Assembly (NCBI RefSeq): GCF_003206495.1
Contig: NZ_NKUF01000006.1
Coordinates: forward strand, 1-64,000
Source of the DNA: Gluconacetobacter entanii
Lineage (GTDB): Bacteria > Pseudomonadota > Alphaproteobacteria > Acetobacterales > Acetobacteraceae
Direction of reading: 5' to 3'
DNA: 64,000 nt
Within the stretch, counting starts at the first letter, position 1. Each line of letters begins with the position of its first letter. Under the pieces are notes generated by a model. That model had not been told where the DNA came from and did not search any database. It worked only from the letters and a program-made list of their open reading frames with translations. Position numbers and translations under genes: made by a program. Positions 46,712 through 59,977 of this stretch are shown here, piece after piece.

Positions 46712-49339
46712 TCAATCCTTTTTATCGGGGTCCGTGTCCTCGCGCATCGGCAGGGCGGAGGTGACAGGCGCGATCGCCAGTTCGATCGCATCGTCGGATG
46801 GCGACACGCCCGGCCTGTCCTTGCCCTCCCCCGGCAGCAGCCGTGCATCGGGCAGTTCCCCGTCCGCACGCGCCTGCGCCAGCTTCATCAGGTTGTCACG
46901 CACAACGGGATATTCCTCCACAAGGCGGCGGAAGGTGCGCGCACTCATCGTCAGGAAATGCCCGAACTGCAATGACCTGCTCGTCGCGGCGACACGCGCG
47001 CCGGTCAGGGCTTCTTCCGCGCCGATCACCGCCCCCGCGCCAAAGCGGACATCACGTTCGGCGTAATGCGTCTCCGCCAGGCCCGCGCTGATGAAATAGA
47101 TGGTGTGGACCTTCTGCCCGCGCTTGTACAGCCGCTCCCCGGGGGAGGAGAAATGCAGCGACATCTTCATCGACAGGTCATGCAGCACCCCGTCAGGCAA
47201 CCCCTTGAAGATGGCAAACCCGTGGATACGGCTTTCGATCCCGGCCTTGATGTTGAACTTCAGCCGGAAATCCAGATGCGCGCGCCGCTGCTCCACATCG
47301 CGGTGCAGTTCACGATGCAGCTCATCGCTGAGCAGGGATTCCGACAGGAGGGAGTCGTATTTCTCCTCCTCCAGCCGCAAGGCCACCTGCCGCAGCATCC
47401 GGTTCTCCAGCGCCTCGGAATAACCATGGTAGTGCAGGCGCAGGGTCTGCAATGCCTCATCCAGCAGCTTGCACTGACGGCCCAGCACCTCGCCGACGAT
47501 TTCGCTGATGCGCACGCCCAGCGTCGGCTCCATGCGCGTGCGCATGAACCGCGTCAGGGAGAGGGAGACGAAATGCGCGATCATCAGCATCTCGAACCGT
47601 TCGGTCATGCAGTACATCAGCGGCAGGTCGAAATGCAGGCGGTGGTGGATCGCCTGCGCGATGCGGAACCGCAGCGACGGCTTCAGCCTGCGCCGCAGCG
47701 CGCGGACGTAGCCAAAGCGTCCCTCCAGCCGCGCGCCATCGACCATGGCCTCTGCCGAGCGCAGCAGCGTTTCCATCACCCTGCGCGACAGGCCCTGTAT
47801 GCGAAACAGGTCCAGCAGGATGGAGCGTTCGCGGTTGCCGATCACGATCAGCGCCAGCGTCACGCGCTGCCGGTCGCCCAGCGCGGTATCGAACGTGTTG
47901 GCCTGCTGTTCCGTCGTAACGCGGCGGTCGAGGAACTGCACCACCGAGTTCGTGACATTGCGTGAAAAGCCCAGTTCGCCCGCAACCTCGCGTGTCTGGT
48001 CGCGCACTTCGCCCAGTCCGATGGCAAGGATCTGATGGCGCAGCGCCTGGTCGATCAGCGGCAACTGGTCCAGTTTCAGGAACAGCACGAGATAACGCAG
48101 CGTCGTGCCATTGACGAACAGGGTAATCAGCACGAACCCCGTGGCGATGATGCCGATGAAGTGCGCGATCTGGGTGGAGACATGCTCGTTCTCCGTCACG
48201 GCCAGCGCCAGCGCCAGCGTGATCGCGCCACGCAGTCCACCACAGACCATCGTGATCTTGAACTGGGTCGGCACCGGCGGCGACAGGCGGGTGGCGGCAA
48301 GGATGGGCAGCATCCCGAACACCACGGACGCACGCGCCAGAAGCCCCGCCCCCGTCGCGATCAGGATCAGCACGCAGTCCCAGCGCGTCATCCCCGCCAG
48401 CAGGCGCGGCACCAGCATGGAGGCCAGCACGAACACCAGTGACCCCGCCCAGAAGACAAGCTGCTGCCACAGTTCATTGAGGAAGCGCCATGTCTGCGGC
48501 CGGAAGGTGGAAGGGCCGTAGATGGAGATCGTCAGCCCCGACGCCGCCGTGGCGACCACGCCGGAGAAGCCGAGGAATTCGTCACACACGATATAGGACA
48601 GGTACGGCAGCGCCACCGTCAGCGTGATCTCCGCGGCGGGCGCGGCCCCGATGGTCGCGATCAGCATCAGCGTCAGGCGGCCAAAGACCACCCCGATCAC
48701 CAGCGCGCCGGCGAACGACACCAGGAATTCCAGCACCGCGCCACCCAGCATGATCTTGTGATGCGCGGTGATGGAGGCCAGCAGGATGGAGAAGATGGAA
48801 ATAGCCGCCGCGTCATTCAGCAGCGCCTCCCCCTCCACCAGTCGGGTCAGGCGGCTGGCCGCGCCAATTTCCTTGAATATCCCCGCCACGGCGGACGGGT
48901 CGGTCGTCGCCACGATGGAGCCGAGCAGCAGGCACACCGCCAGCGGCAGGCCCGCGAACGGATACAGCGCCAGCCCGATCGTGGCCGTGGACACCACCAC
49001 CGCCACCACCGCCAGCAGCAGCACCGTGGCCGTTTCATGCGCCAGACGCCGCACGTCGATGCCCAGCGCGCCCTGAAACACGAGAATCGGCAGGAAGATC
49101 AGCAGGAACGCTTCGCTGTTGAGCGGGAAATCCAGCAGCGTTTCAGCCGCACCACTGAAAATCTCCAGATGCGCGCTGCGCAGGACAAGGTCCGCCACCC
49201 CGCCGATGACAATGCCAACGATGGCGAGCAGAACCGTTTCCGACAGTTCCAGACGACGGGCAATCGGCTGTACGGTACTGACGACCACCAGCAACATGGC
49301 AATCGCCATCAGAATTGCCGCAAGACCCGCTATCGCCAT
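46712..49339 (-). CDS. CPA1 Na+/H+ antiporter with long C-terminal domain and cNMP-like domain
   Basis: An 875-residue SOS1-like antiporter. The membrane domain (about residues 5-425) has LDFPLNSEAFLLIFLPILVFQGALGID, GSIVATTDPSAVAGIFKEIGA (core Asp) and EGEALLNDAAAISIF. Then a long cytosolic helical region and a cyclic-nucleotide-binding-like barrel (about 725-840). In that domain the phosphate cassette reads IGAEEALTGARVAATS, so the usual Arg is shifted or lost, making cAMP binding doubtful. It should exchange Na+ or K+ for H+ at the inner membrane. Confidence 0.82.
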   Translation of the reverse strand: MAIAGLAAILMAIAMLLVVVSTVQPIARRLELSETVLLAIVGIVIGGVADLVLRSAHLEIFSGAAETLLDFPLNSEAFLLIFLPILVFQGALGIDVRRLAHETATVLLLAVVAVVVSTATIGLALYPFAGLPLAVCLLLGSIVATTDPSAVAGIFKEIGAASRLTRLVEGEALLNDAAAISIFSILLASITAHHKIMLGGAVLEFLVSFAGALVIGVVFGRLTLMLIATIGAAPAAEITLTVALPYLSYIVCDEFLGFSGVVATAASGLTISIYGPSTFRPQTWRFLNELWQQLVFWAGSLVFVLASMLVPRLLAGMTRWDCVLILIATGAGLLARASVVFGMLPILAATRLSPPVPTQFKITMVCGGLRGAITLALALAVTENEHVSTQIAHFIGIIATGFVLITLFVNGTTLRYLVLFLKLDQLPLIDQALRHQILAIGLGEVRDQTREVAGELGFSRNVTNSVVQFLDRRVTTEQQANTFDTALGDRQRVTLALIVIGNRERSILLDLFRIQGLSRRVMETLLRSAEAMVDGARLEGRFGYVRALRRRLKPSLRFRIAQAIHHRLHFDLPLMYCMTERFEMLMIAHFVSLSLTRFMRTRMEPTLGVRISEIVGEVLGRQCKLLDEALQTLRLHYHGYSEALENRMLRQVALRLEEEKYDSLLSESLLSDELHRELHRDVEQRRAHLDFRLKFNIKAGIESRIHGFAIFKGLPDGVLHDLSMKMSLHFSSPGERLYKRGQKVHTIYFISAGLAETHYAERDVRFGAGAVIGAEEALTGARVAATSRSLQFGHFLTMSARTFRRLVEEYPVVRDNLMKLAQARADGELPDARLLPGEGKDRPGVSPSDDAIELAIAPVTSALPMREDTDPDKKD

Positions 49340-49592
49340 TCAACGCCCTCAAATTCTGGAAACCAGATCCCCGTTCCGGACCATCCTGTCGTGCAACCAT
49401 GGACAGAATATGTCCGCCACCCGAAGATTTCCCGTCCGGGCGGGGATAAAAAACGCCACGTCACCATTTTTCACCCGTCCCGATGACGGGCGGCCGGCCT
49501 GCGGTCCTAACCTGGCATGTCGTTCATGAAAATTCCGCCTACACCTCGATTGTATTTATGCCACATCCTCGTTGCAGATAATACACAGAATT

Positions 49593-50225
49593 TCAGCCCC
49601 CCGCACCGACCGCATCCCCGGCCACCTGCGTCGCCTCCAGCCACGCCCGGACCTGCCCCGCGGGATCGGGCATGCGGATGAAATCCGACACGGCGGAGAC
49701 ACAGTCGGCACCGGCCGCGATGCATGACGGCGCGCGCGCCAGCGTAATCCCGCCAATGGCCACCAGCGGCAGTCCACCCACCAGTCGTTTCCATTCGCGC
49801 AGGCGTTCCACCCCCTGCGGCCCCCACGGCATTTTCTTCAGTTTTGTGGGCCATACCGGCCCCAGCGCGACATAATCGGGACGCACATCCAGCGCGCGGT
49901 GCAGTTCCTCGTGACTGTGGGTGCTGACCCCGAGGCGCAGTCCGGCACGGCGGATCGCGGGCAGGTCGGCCTCATCAAGGTCCTCCTGACCCAGATGGAT
50001 GAAGTCGAGTCCTTCCTCGATCGCGACCTGCCAGTAGTCATTGAGCACGAGGCACACACCATGCGCCCGCGCCAGTGCGGCACCGTGGCGTATTTCCGCA
50101 CGCAGCGCGTCCCCGTCCATGTCCTTGAGCCGCAACTGTATCAGTTTTGCACCGGCCTGCCCCAGTGTCGCGATCCAGTCCGCACGATCCACGACGGGGT
50201 AAATGCGCGAGGGAAGCGCCCTCAT
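49593..50225 (-). CDS. thiE: Thiamine phosphate synthase
   Basis: A 210-residue TIM barrel: [59 protein letters not shown] and [13 protein letters not shown]. It joins HMP-pyrophosphate to the thiazole phosphate. Overlaps thiG by 4 bases. Last of thiO-thiS-thiG-thiE. Confidence 0.9.
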   Translation of the reverse strand: MRALPSRIYPVVDRADWIATLGQAGAKLIQLRLKDMDGDALRAEIRHGAALARAHGVCLVLNDYWQVAIEEGLDFIHLGQEDLDEADLPAIRRAGLRLGVSTHSHEELHRALDVRPDYVALGPVWPTKLKKMPWGPQGVERLREWKRLVGGLPLVAIGGITLARAPSCIAAGADCVSAVSDFIRMPDPAGQVRAWLEATQVAGDAVGAGG

Positions 50226-50995
50226 GCCAGCACCGCCTGACCGATCGTGGGCGTGGAGGGCACGGCCATGTCGCGCGCCTCCATCGGGTCGGCGACATAG
50301 GCCATGCGCCCGGCCTCCACCGCCATGGCGAAGGCGCGGGCCATCTCCACCGGGTTGCCCGCCTTCGCCACCGCCGTGTTGATCAGCACCGCGTCATAGC
50401 CAAGTTCCATCGCCTGCGCCGCGTGCGACGGCACGCCGATTCCCGCATCAACCACCAGGGGGATGTCGGGAAAATGCGCCCGCAGCGCACGCAACCCGAA
50501 CAGGTTGTTCAGCCCCTTGCCCGACCCGATGGGGGCACCCCACGGCATCAGCACCTCGCACCCCGCGCGCAGCAGGCGTTCCGCGCCGACCAGGTCCTCC
50601 GTCATGTAGGGGAAGACCTTGAACCCGTCCTCGCTGAGGATGCGCGCGGCTTCCACAAGGGCGAACATGTCAGGCTGCAGCGTATCGGATTCCCCGATCA
50701 CCTCCAGCTTGATCCAGTCGGTGCCGAACACCTCGCGCGCCATCTGCGCCGTGGTCACGGCCTCACGCACGCTGTGGCAGCCTGCGGTGTTGGGCAGCAC
50801 CGGCACGCCAAGGTCGCGGATCAGGTTCCAGAATGCCTGTCCCGCGCGCTGCCCCGCCGATTCACGGCGCAGCGACACGGTCACGACGCCTGCATTCGCA
50901 TGCCGCACCGCATCGGCCAGGATTTCGGGCGAAGGGTATTGCGCCGTCCCCAGCATAAGGCGGGAGGACAGTTCCGTTCCATAAAACCGGGTCAT
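50222..50995 (-). CDS. thiG: Thiazole synthase
   Basis: A 257-residue TIM barrel: [31 protein letters not shown] (Schiff-base Lys about 97), [16 protein letters not shown] and [17 protein letters not shown]. It forms the thiazole ring using ThiS-thiocarboxylate and the ThiO product. Nine bases after thiS. Confidence 0.94.
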   Translation of the reverse strand: MTRFYGTELSSRLMLGTAQYPSPEILADAVRHANAGVVTVSLRRESAGQRAGQAFWNLIRDLGVPVLPNTAGCHSVREAVTTAQMAREVFGTDWIKLEVIGESDTLQPDMFALVEAARILSEDGFKVFPYMTEDLVGAERLLRAGCEVLMPWGAPIGSGKGLNNLFGLRALRAHFPDIPLVVDAGIGVPSHAAQAMELGYDAVLINTAVAKAGNPVEMARAFAMAVEAGRMAYVADPMEARDMAVPSTPTIGQAVLA

Positions 50996-51004
50996 GTCGC
51001 GTGC

Positions 51005-51202
51005 CTATCCCCCCTGCATCGGCGCCAGGATTTCCACCCGGCACCCTTCATGAAGCGGCTGCGCGCCACGCCGGGCGGCGGCGATGAAATCGCCATCGAC
51101 GGCGGTGGCGACACAGGCGTCGCCATAGCCAAGTTCGCGCAGCAGGGCGTCGAGCGTCTGCACGCCAACGTCATGAACTTCCTCGTTCACAAGGATCTTC
51201 AT
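51005..51202 (-). CDS. thiS: Thiamine sulfur-carrier protein
   Basis: A 65-residue ubiquitin-like carrier ending in PMQGG, the Gly-Gly needed for thiocarboxylation. ATG 51202 is 7 bases after GAGGAGA; the ATG at 51208 is too close to that site. Its activator ThiF is not in the cluster, so MoeB or another E1-like enzyme elsewhere must serve. Confidence 0.92.
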   Translation of the reverse strand: MKILVNEEVHDVGVQTLDALLRELGYGDACVATAVDGDFIAAARRGAQPLHEGCRVEILAPMQGG

Positions 51203-51227
51203 CCGCATTCTCCTCGCTTTGCGCCGA

Positions 51228-52235
51228 TCAGGAACCGAACACGATATCCGCCGCTTCCCGCGCCCGCACGGGCGACAGTAGGAAGCCATGGCGATACATG
51301 CCATTCACATAAATTCGCTTACCATCGCGCCGGACGGCAGGCATGTTGTCCGGATATGACGGGCGCAGGCCGGTTCCGGTTTCCAGTATTTCCGCCTCGC
51401 CAAAGGCCGGATGCAGGGCATAGACCGCACCGAGGAGTTCCACCATCGAGCGCAGCGTCATGCCCCCGGCGTTTTCGCTTTCGATCATCGTCGCCCCCAC
51501 CATGAACACATGGTCAGCGCGCGGGACAATGTAAACCGGGATGCGCGGATGCAGCATGCGCACCGGCCGCGACAGCGTGACATCGGGGCAGCGCAGCAGC
51601 AGCATCTCGCCCCGCACGCCGCGCATGTCCGACATCACGTCGCGCGCGGCAATGCCGGTGCAGTCCACGATCCAGTCATAGGCCCCTTCGTCATACGTCA
51701 CGGGCGCATTGCACACGACCCGACCACCCAGCGCCTCCACCCGGCGGCCCAGCGCCATCAGCGCGTCACGCGGGTTGACGTGGCCTTCATGTTCGAAAAA
51801 CAGCGCACGGGAAAAACGGTCACCCAGTTCAGGCTCCAGTTGCGCGATCTCCGCCTCCCCGATCGTGCGGAAATGCGACGTGCGCCGCCCGAAGCGCGCG
51901 ATTTCGCCCACGTCGCGCGCGGGCGCCAGCACCAGCGTGCCGTTGCGCACCACGTCGGGCACATGCGCATCCCACCAGTCGAGCGAGGACAGCGACTGCG
52001 CCGTCACCTCCGGCGTCGCAGACTCCGCCTCGCACCACGGGGCAAGCATCCCGCCTGCCTTCCACGACGCGCCGGAACCGATGCGTGGCCCGCGTTCATG
52101 CACCACCACGCGCGCGCCGCGTTCGGCCAGGGTCACGGCGGCCGTCATGCCCGAAACCCCCGCGCCAAGCACCAGCACGGACGGGCCGTGGGCGGATGGC
52201 GCGGACTCGGCAGACATGTGCGGCGGCTGTGACAT
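51228..52235 (-). CDS. thiO: Glycine oxidase
   Basis: A 335-residue FAD oxidase: VLVLGAGVSGMTAAVTLAERGARVVVHE (dinucleotide site), GASWKAGGMLAPWCE, and C-terminal TGLRPSYPDNMPAV and YVNGMYRHGFLLSP. It makes dehydroglycine for ThiG. It starts 36 bases after glmS, leaving no room for a TPP riboswitch. Start 52235 or 52217. Confidence 0.92.
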   Translation of the reverse strand: MSQPPHMSAESAPSAHGPSVLVLGAGVSGMTAAVTLAERGARVVVHERGPRIGSGASWKAGGMLAPWCEAESATPEVTAQSLSSLDWWDAHVPDVVRNGTLVLAPARDVGEIARFGRRTSHFRTIGEAEIAQLEPELGDRFSRALFFEHEGHVNPRDALMALGRRVEALGGRVVCNAPVTYDEGAYDWIVDCTGIAARDVMSDMRGVRGEMLLLRCPDVTLSRPVRMLHPRIPVYIVPRADHVFMVGATMIESENAGGMTLRSMVELLGAVYALHPAFGEAEILETGTGLRPSYPDNMPAVRRDGKRIYVNGMYRHGFLLSPVRAREAADIVFGS

Positions 52236-52271
52236 CGGCTGGATCCTTGATCTGTCGTGGGGGCGGGAACG

Positions 52272-54095
52272 CTATTCCACCGTGACCGATTTGGCGAGGT
52301 TGCGTGGCTGGTCCACGTCCGTCCCCTTCAGCAGCGCCACTTCGTAGGCGAGTATTTGCACCGGGATGGTCTGCACGATGGGGGCGGTGAATTCGTCCAC
52401 CGTGGGAACCTCCACCACCACTTCCGCCACATCGCGCAGGCGGGGCGCGCCCTGCGTGTCGGTAAAGACCAGCAATCGCCCGCCACGCGCCTTCGCCTCC
52501 TGCAGGTTCGACAGCGTCTTGTCGAACAGGCGGCCCGACGGCACGGTCGCGACCACCGGCACCGTGCGGTCGATCATGGAGATGGGGCCATGCTTCATCT
52601 CGCCCGCAGCGTAGGCCTCCGCATGAATGTAGGTGATTTCCTTGAGCTTGAGCGCCCCTTCGAGCGCCACCGGAAAGGACGACCCGCGCCCCAGGTACAG
52701 CACGTCGCGCGCGCCGGCGACGATGGCGGCCATGCGGCGGATCGCGTCGCGCTGCTCGAACACCTCGTTCGCGCGGCTTGGCAGGTCGAGGAGCGCGGTG
52801 ACCATCGCCTCCTCGGCGGCGGCGTCCAGATACCCGCGCGCGCGCCCGAGTGCGACCGTCAGACAGGCAAGGACCGAAAGCTGCGCCGTGAACGCCTTGG
52901 TGCTCGCGACCGAGATTTCTGGCCCCGCCACCGTGCCCAGCACCGCGTCGCTTTCGCGCGCCATGGTGCTCTGCTCCACATTGAGGACGGAGACGATATG
53001 CTGCCCCGCCTGGCGCATCCCGCGCAGCGCCGCCAGCGTGTCCGCCGTCTCCCCCGACTGGGAAATCAGCAGCCCAAGCCCGCCGGGCACCAGCGGCGGG
53101 TCGCGATAGCGCATCTCGCTCGCCACATCGATATCGACCGGCAGGCGCGCATACTGCTCCAGCCAGTAGCGGCCGATCATCCCGGCATAGAAGGCGGAAC
53201 CACACGCCGTCACCACCGCGCGCGGCACCGTGGCCAGGTTGAACGGCAGGTCCGGCAGCACGACGCGCCGCGTGGCGGGGTCGATCAGGCGCTGCAGCGT
53301 CTGTCCGATCACGACGGGATGTTCGTGCAGTTCCTTTTCCATGTAATGCCGGTACCCGTCCTTGCCCACCGATCCCGCGATCAGCGCGGTGGTGCGGATG
53401 TGGCGCGTGACGGACCTGCCCTCCATGTCGAAGAACTCCGCCCCCTGCGGCGTCACGATGGTCCAGTCCCCGTCATCGAGATAGGCGATGCGGCGCGTCA
53501 GCGGCGCCAGCGCAAGGCTGTCGGAGCCGAGGAACATCTCGTCCTCGCCAAACCCCACCACCAGCGGCGCGCCATGGCGGGCACCGATGACCATGCCGTC
53601 ATGCCCGGCAAAGATCATCGCCAGCGCATAGGCCCCCTCCAGCCGTTTCAGCGTCTCATGCGCCGCATCGCGCGGGGACAGGCCACGGCGCAGGTGATAA
53701 TCGATCATCTGCGCGATCGTCTCGCTGTCGGTATCGGTGGAGAAGGTCTGGCCCGCGTCCTCAAGTTCGCGGCGCAGCTCCTCGAAATTCTCGATGATGC
53801 CGTTATGCACGACCGACACGCGTTCGGTGCCATGCGGGTGGGCGTTGTTTTCCGTCGGCGCGCCATGCGTGGCCCAGCGCGTATGCCCGATTCCCGTCAC
53901 CCCGGGCAGCGGCACGCGCGCCAGCACGCTGGCGAGGTGGTCAAGCTTGCCCGCCGCACGACGACGCTCCACATGGCCATTTTCCAGCGTCGCGATCCCA
54001 GCCGAGTCATAGCCGCGATATTCAAGGCGACGCAGCGCGTCGAAAATGACCGGGGTGGCCTGATTCCTGCCAACGACACCGACAATGCCACACAT
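52272..54095 (-). CDS. glmS: Glucosamine-6-phosphate synthase (isomerizing)
   Basis: A 607-residue enzyme with glutaminase Cys2 (MCGIVG), then two SIS domains (SQSGETADT, STKAFTAQ) and a C-terminal NLAKSVTVE. It makes GlcN-6-P for UDP-GlcNAc. ATG 54095 overlaps the glmU stop (TGATG). Confidence 0.96.
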   Translation of the reverse strand: MCGIVGVVGRNQATPVIFDALRRLEYRGYDSAGIATLENGHVERRRAAGKLDHLASVLARVPLPGVTGIGHTRWATHGAPTENNAHPHGTERVSVVHNGIIENFEELRRELEDAGQTFSTDTDSETIAQMIDYHLRRGLSPRDAAHETLKRLEGAYALAMIFAGHDGMVIGARHGAPLVVGFGEDEMFLGSDSLALAPLTRRIAYLDDGDWTIVTPQGAEFFDMEGRSVTRHIRTTALIAGSVGKDGYRHYMEKELHEHPVVIGQTLQRLIDPATRRVVLPDLPFNLATVPRAVVTACGSAFYAGMIGRYWLEQYARLPVDIDVASEMRYRDPPLVPGGLGLLISQSGETADTLAALRGMRQAGQHIVSVLNVEQSTMARESDAVLGTVAGPEISVASTKAFTAQLSVLACLTVALGRARGYLDAAAEEAMVTALLDLPSRANEVFEQRDAIRRMAAIVAGARDVLYLGRGSSFPVALEGALKLKEITYIHAEAYAAGEMKHGPISMIDRTVPVVATVPSGRLFDKTLSNLQEAKARGGRLLVFTDTQGAPRLRDVAEVVVEVPTVDEFTAPIVQTIPVQILAYEVALLKGTDVDQPRNLAKSVTVE

Positions 54096-55462
54096 CAGCC
54101 ACGCTCCTTCGCTGCCTTGAGCCGGTCGCGAAAGGCCCTTGCGTATCCGGCCTTGTTGTCCTGCCCCGCCCGTCCGAACGCCATGGCGTCGTCGGGCACG
54201 TCCTTTGTAATCACGCTTCCAGCCGCGGTGATGACCCCTGCCCCCAGCGTCACTGGCGCCACAAGGATCGAATCCGACCCGATGAAGCTGCCTTCACCAA
54301 TGACGGTCGTGTGCTTGAACACGCCATCGTAATTGCAGGTGATGGTGCCCGCACCGACATTGGTCCGCGCACCCACCTGCGCATTGCCCAGATAGGTCAG
54401 GTGGTTGGCCTTCGCCCCCTCGCCCAGCGTCGTGGCCTTGAGTTCGACGAAGTTGCCGACATGCGCGCGCGCGCCGACATCGCTGCCGGGACGCAGGCGG
54501 GCATACGGCCCGATCAGCGCGCCCTGCCGGACCACGCATCCTTCCAGATGGGAGAAGGAGCGGACCTCCACATCACGTTCCACCGTGACACCGGGGCCGA
54601 AGACGACATGCGGATGGATGACCACGTCGGGGGCCAGCACCGTATCAGTGCACAGGAACACCGTGTCCGGCGCCACCAGCGTCACGCCCTTTTCCATCGC
54701 GTCATGGCGCAGGCGCCGCTGCACGCTGGCCTCCGCCACGGCGAGTTCGGCGCGCGAATTGATGCCGCGCAGTTCGTCCTCCGACGCCACGACGGCGCGC
54801 ACGCACACGCCATCGGCCACGGCCTGCGTCACCACGTCACCAAGGTAGTATTCACCCTGCGCATTGTCGTTGCGCACCTCATTGAGCCAGCGGCGGAAAT
54901 CCTGCGCATCGGCGCACAGCACGCCCGCATTGCACAGGTCGATGGCGCGTTCCTGTGGCGTGGCGTCGGCCCATTCGACAATCCGCACCACGTTGTCACC
55001 CTGCGTCACGACGCGGCCGTACCGCCCCGGATGGGCGGGCCGCATCGCCAGCAGCGCAAGGCCTACGCCCGGCTGCCTGCGGCAGGCGAGCAGCTCGCGC
55101 ATGGTCTGCGCGGTAATCAGCGGGTTGTCGCCATACAGCACCGCGACATCGCCCGTGCCGAAATACGCCTCTGCCTGCAGCGCCGCGTGCGCGGTGCCAA
55201 GGCGGTCGGCCTGCACCACCACCGCATGCGGCGCGGCGAGGGCCGCGACATCCTCCATCCCCGGACCGACGACGACCACGATGTGGTCGAATACCTGTTC
55301 GGCGTTATCGAGCAGATGGCGCAGCATCGGCTGCCCCGCAAGCGGATGCATGACCTTGGGCCGTTCGGAACGCATGCGCGTGCCCCGCCCGGCGGCAAGG
55401 ATGACCGCCGTGGCCTGACGGGACGGGGAAGGCGAGGATGGGGAAGATGGAATGGTGCTCAT
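54095..55462 (-). CDS. glmU: Bifunctional UDP-GlcNAc pyrophosphorylase / GlcN-1-P acetyltransferase
   Basis: A 455-residue protein: pyrophosphorylase domain (VILAAGRGTRMRSERPKVMHPLAG, about residues 18-41; VLYGDNPLIT) and left-handed beta-helix acetyltransferase domain (GPYARLRPGSDVGARAHVGNF, KANHLTYLGNAQVG, CNYDG). ATG 55462 gives a short Ser/Pro-rich N-terminal lead. Overlapping glmS. Confidence 0.95.
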   Translation of the reverse strand: MSTIPSSPSSPSPSRQATAVILAAGRGTRMRSERPKVMHPLAGQPMLRHLLDNAEQVFDHIVVVVGPGMEDVAALAAPHAVVVQADRLGTAHAALQAEAYFGTGDVAVLYGDNPLITAQTMRELLACRRQPGVGLALLAMRPAHPGRYGRVVTQGDNVVRIVEWADATPQERAIDLCNAGVLCADAQDFRRWLNEVRNDNAQGEYYLGDVVTQAVADGVCVRAVVASEDELRGINSRAELAVAEASVQRRLRHDAMEKGVTLVAPDTVFLCTDTVLAPDVVIHPHVVFGPGVTVERDVEVRSFSHLEGCVVRQGALIGPYARLRPGSDVGARAHVGNFVELKATTLGEGAKANHLTYLGNAQVGARTNVGAGTITCNYDGVFKHTTVIGEGSFIGSDSILVAPVTLGAGVITAAGSVITKDVPDDAMAFGRAGQDNKAGYARAFRDRLKAAKERG

Positions 55463-55573
55463 GACTTTTTGCGGGTAGCCCCCGCCCGGCAGACCTGTCA
55501 AACCCGGAGAGGAACAAGATACCATCACTTAGATTTTCCGATTGCTACCACAAGAGCCACCGGGGAGTGCCGG

Positions 55574-56251
55574 ATGCCTGCCCTTCCCCCCCGCCTGGCG
55601 GTTTTCGACATGGACGGCACGCTGATCGACAGCCTGCCGGACCTTGCTGCCTGCGCCTGTCGCCTTCTGCATCACTATGGCCTGCCCCCCATTACCCCCG
55701 ACACCCTGCGCCCCATGATCGGCGATGGCGTAGGCGTGCTGGTGCGTCGCCTGCTGGCGCATGCGGGCGATGCGGCGCGCGGCATCGACCCCGATGACGC
55801 CGTCGGCCGTTACATGGCGGACTATACCCCACATTCGACCGACCTGTCGCATCCCTTCACCGGCACCCGCGCCACCCTGTCGAGCCTGAAGGGCGCGGGA
55901 TGGAAGCTTGCGGTCTGCACCAACAAGCCGGTGGCGGCGGCACGGCACATCCTGCGTGTCATGAAACTGGACCCGTGGTTCGACGCGGTGGGCGGCGGTG
56001 ACAGCTTCGCCGTGCGCAAGCCCGACCCGCGCCACCTGCTTGGCACGATCGAAATGGCGGGCGGCGTGCCCGGACGCGCGATCATGGTGGTCGACCACCG
56101 CAACGACATCGCCGCCGCAACGGGTGCGCATGTGCGCGGCATCTTCGCCCGGTGGGGATATGGCGCGCCGGAAATGGAGGCCGGGGCGACCGCAGGCGCG
56201 GATTCCATTTCCGAAATCCCGCATATCGCCCGCGACCTGCTCCCCGACTGA
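55574..56251 (+). CDS. gph: HAD phosphatase, phosphoglycolate phosphatase-like
   Basis: A 225-residue HAD protein: VFDMDGTLIDSLPDL (nucleophile Asp about 12), VCTNKP, KPDPRHLL and VVDHRNDIAAA (two metal Asp; the usual VGDS is VVDH). Most likely phosphoglycolate phosphatase. ATG 55574 lies behind GGGGAG and is divergent from glmU across 111 bases. It converges on gyrB with only 9 bases between stops. Confidence 0.82.
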   Translation: MPALPPRLAVFDMDGTLIDSLPDLAACACRLLHHYGLPPITPDTLRPMIGDGVGVLVRRLLAHAGDAARGIDPDDAVGRYMADYTPHSTDLSHPFTGTRATLSSLKGAGWKLAVCTNKPVAAARHILRVMKLDPWFDAVGGGDSFAVRKPDPRHLLGTIEMAGGVPGRAIMVVDHRNDIAAATGAHVRGIFARWGYGAPEMEAGATAGADSISEIPHIARDLLPD

Positions 56252-56260
56252 TCCCTGCCC

Positions 56261-59952
<3,692 letters not shown>

Positions 59953-59977
59953 ACGTGCCCGAAAACCCGACGCGCGA

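Noticed and set aside
52236-52271. TPP riboswitch before thiO
   Set aside because: Only 36 bases separate glmS from thiO, too few for the element.
54096-54110. glmS ribozyme
   Set aside because: glmS overlaps glmU by the TGATG junction, so there is no leader; the ribozyme is also a feature of Gram-positive bacteria.
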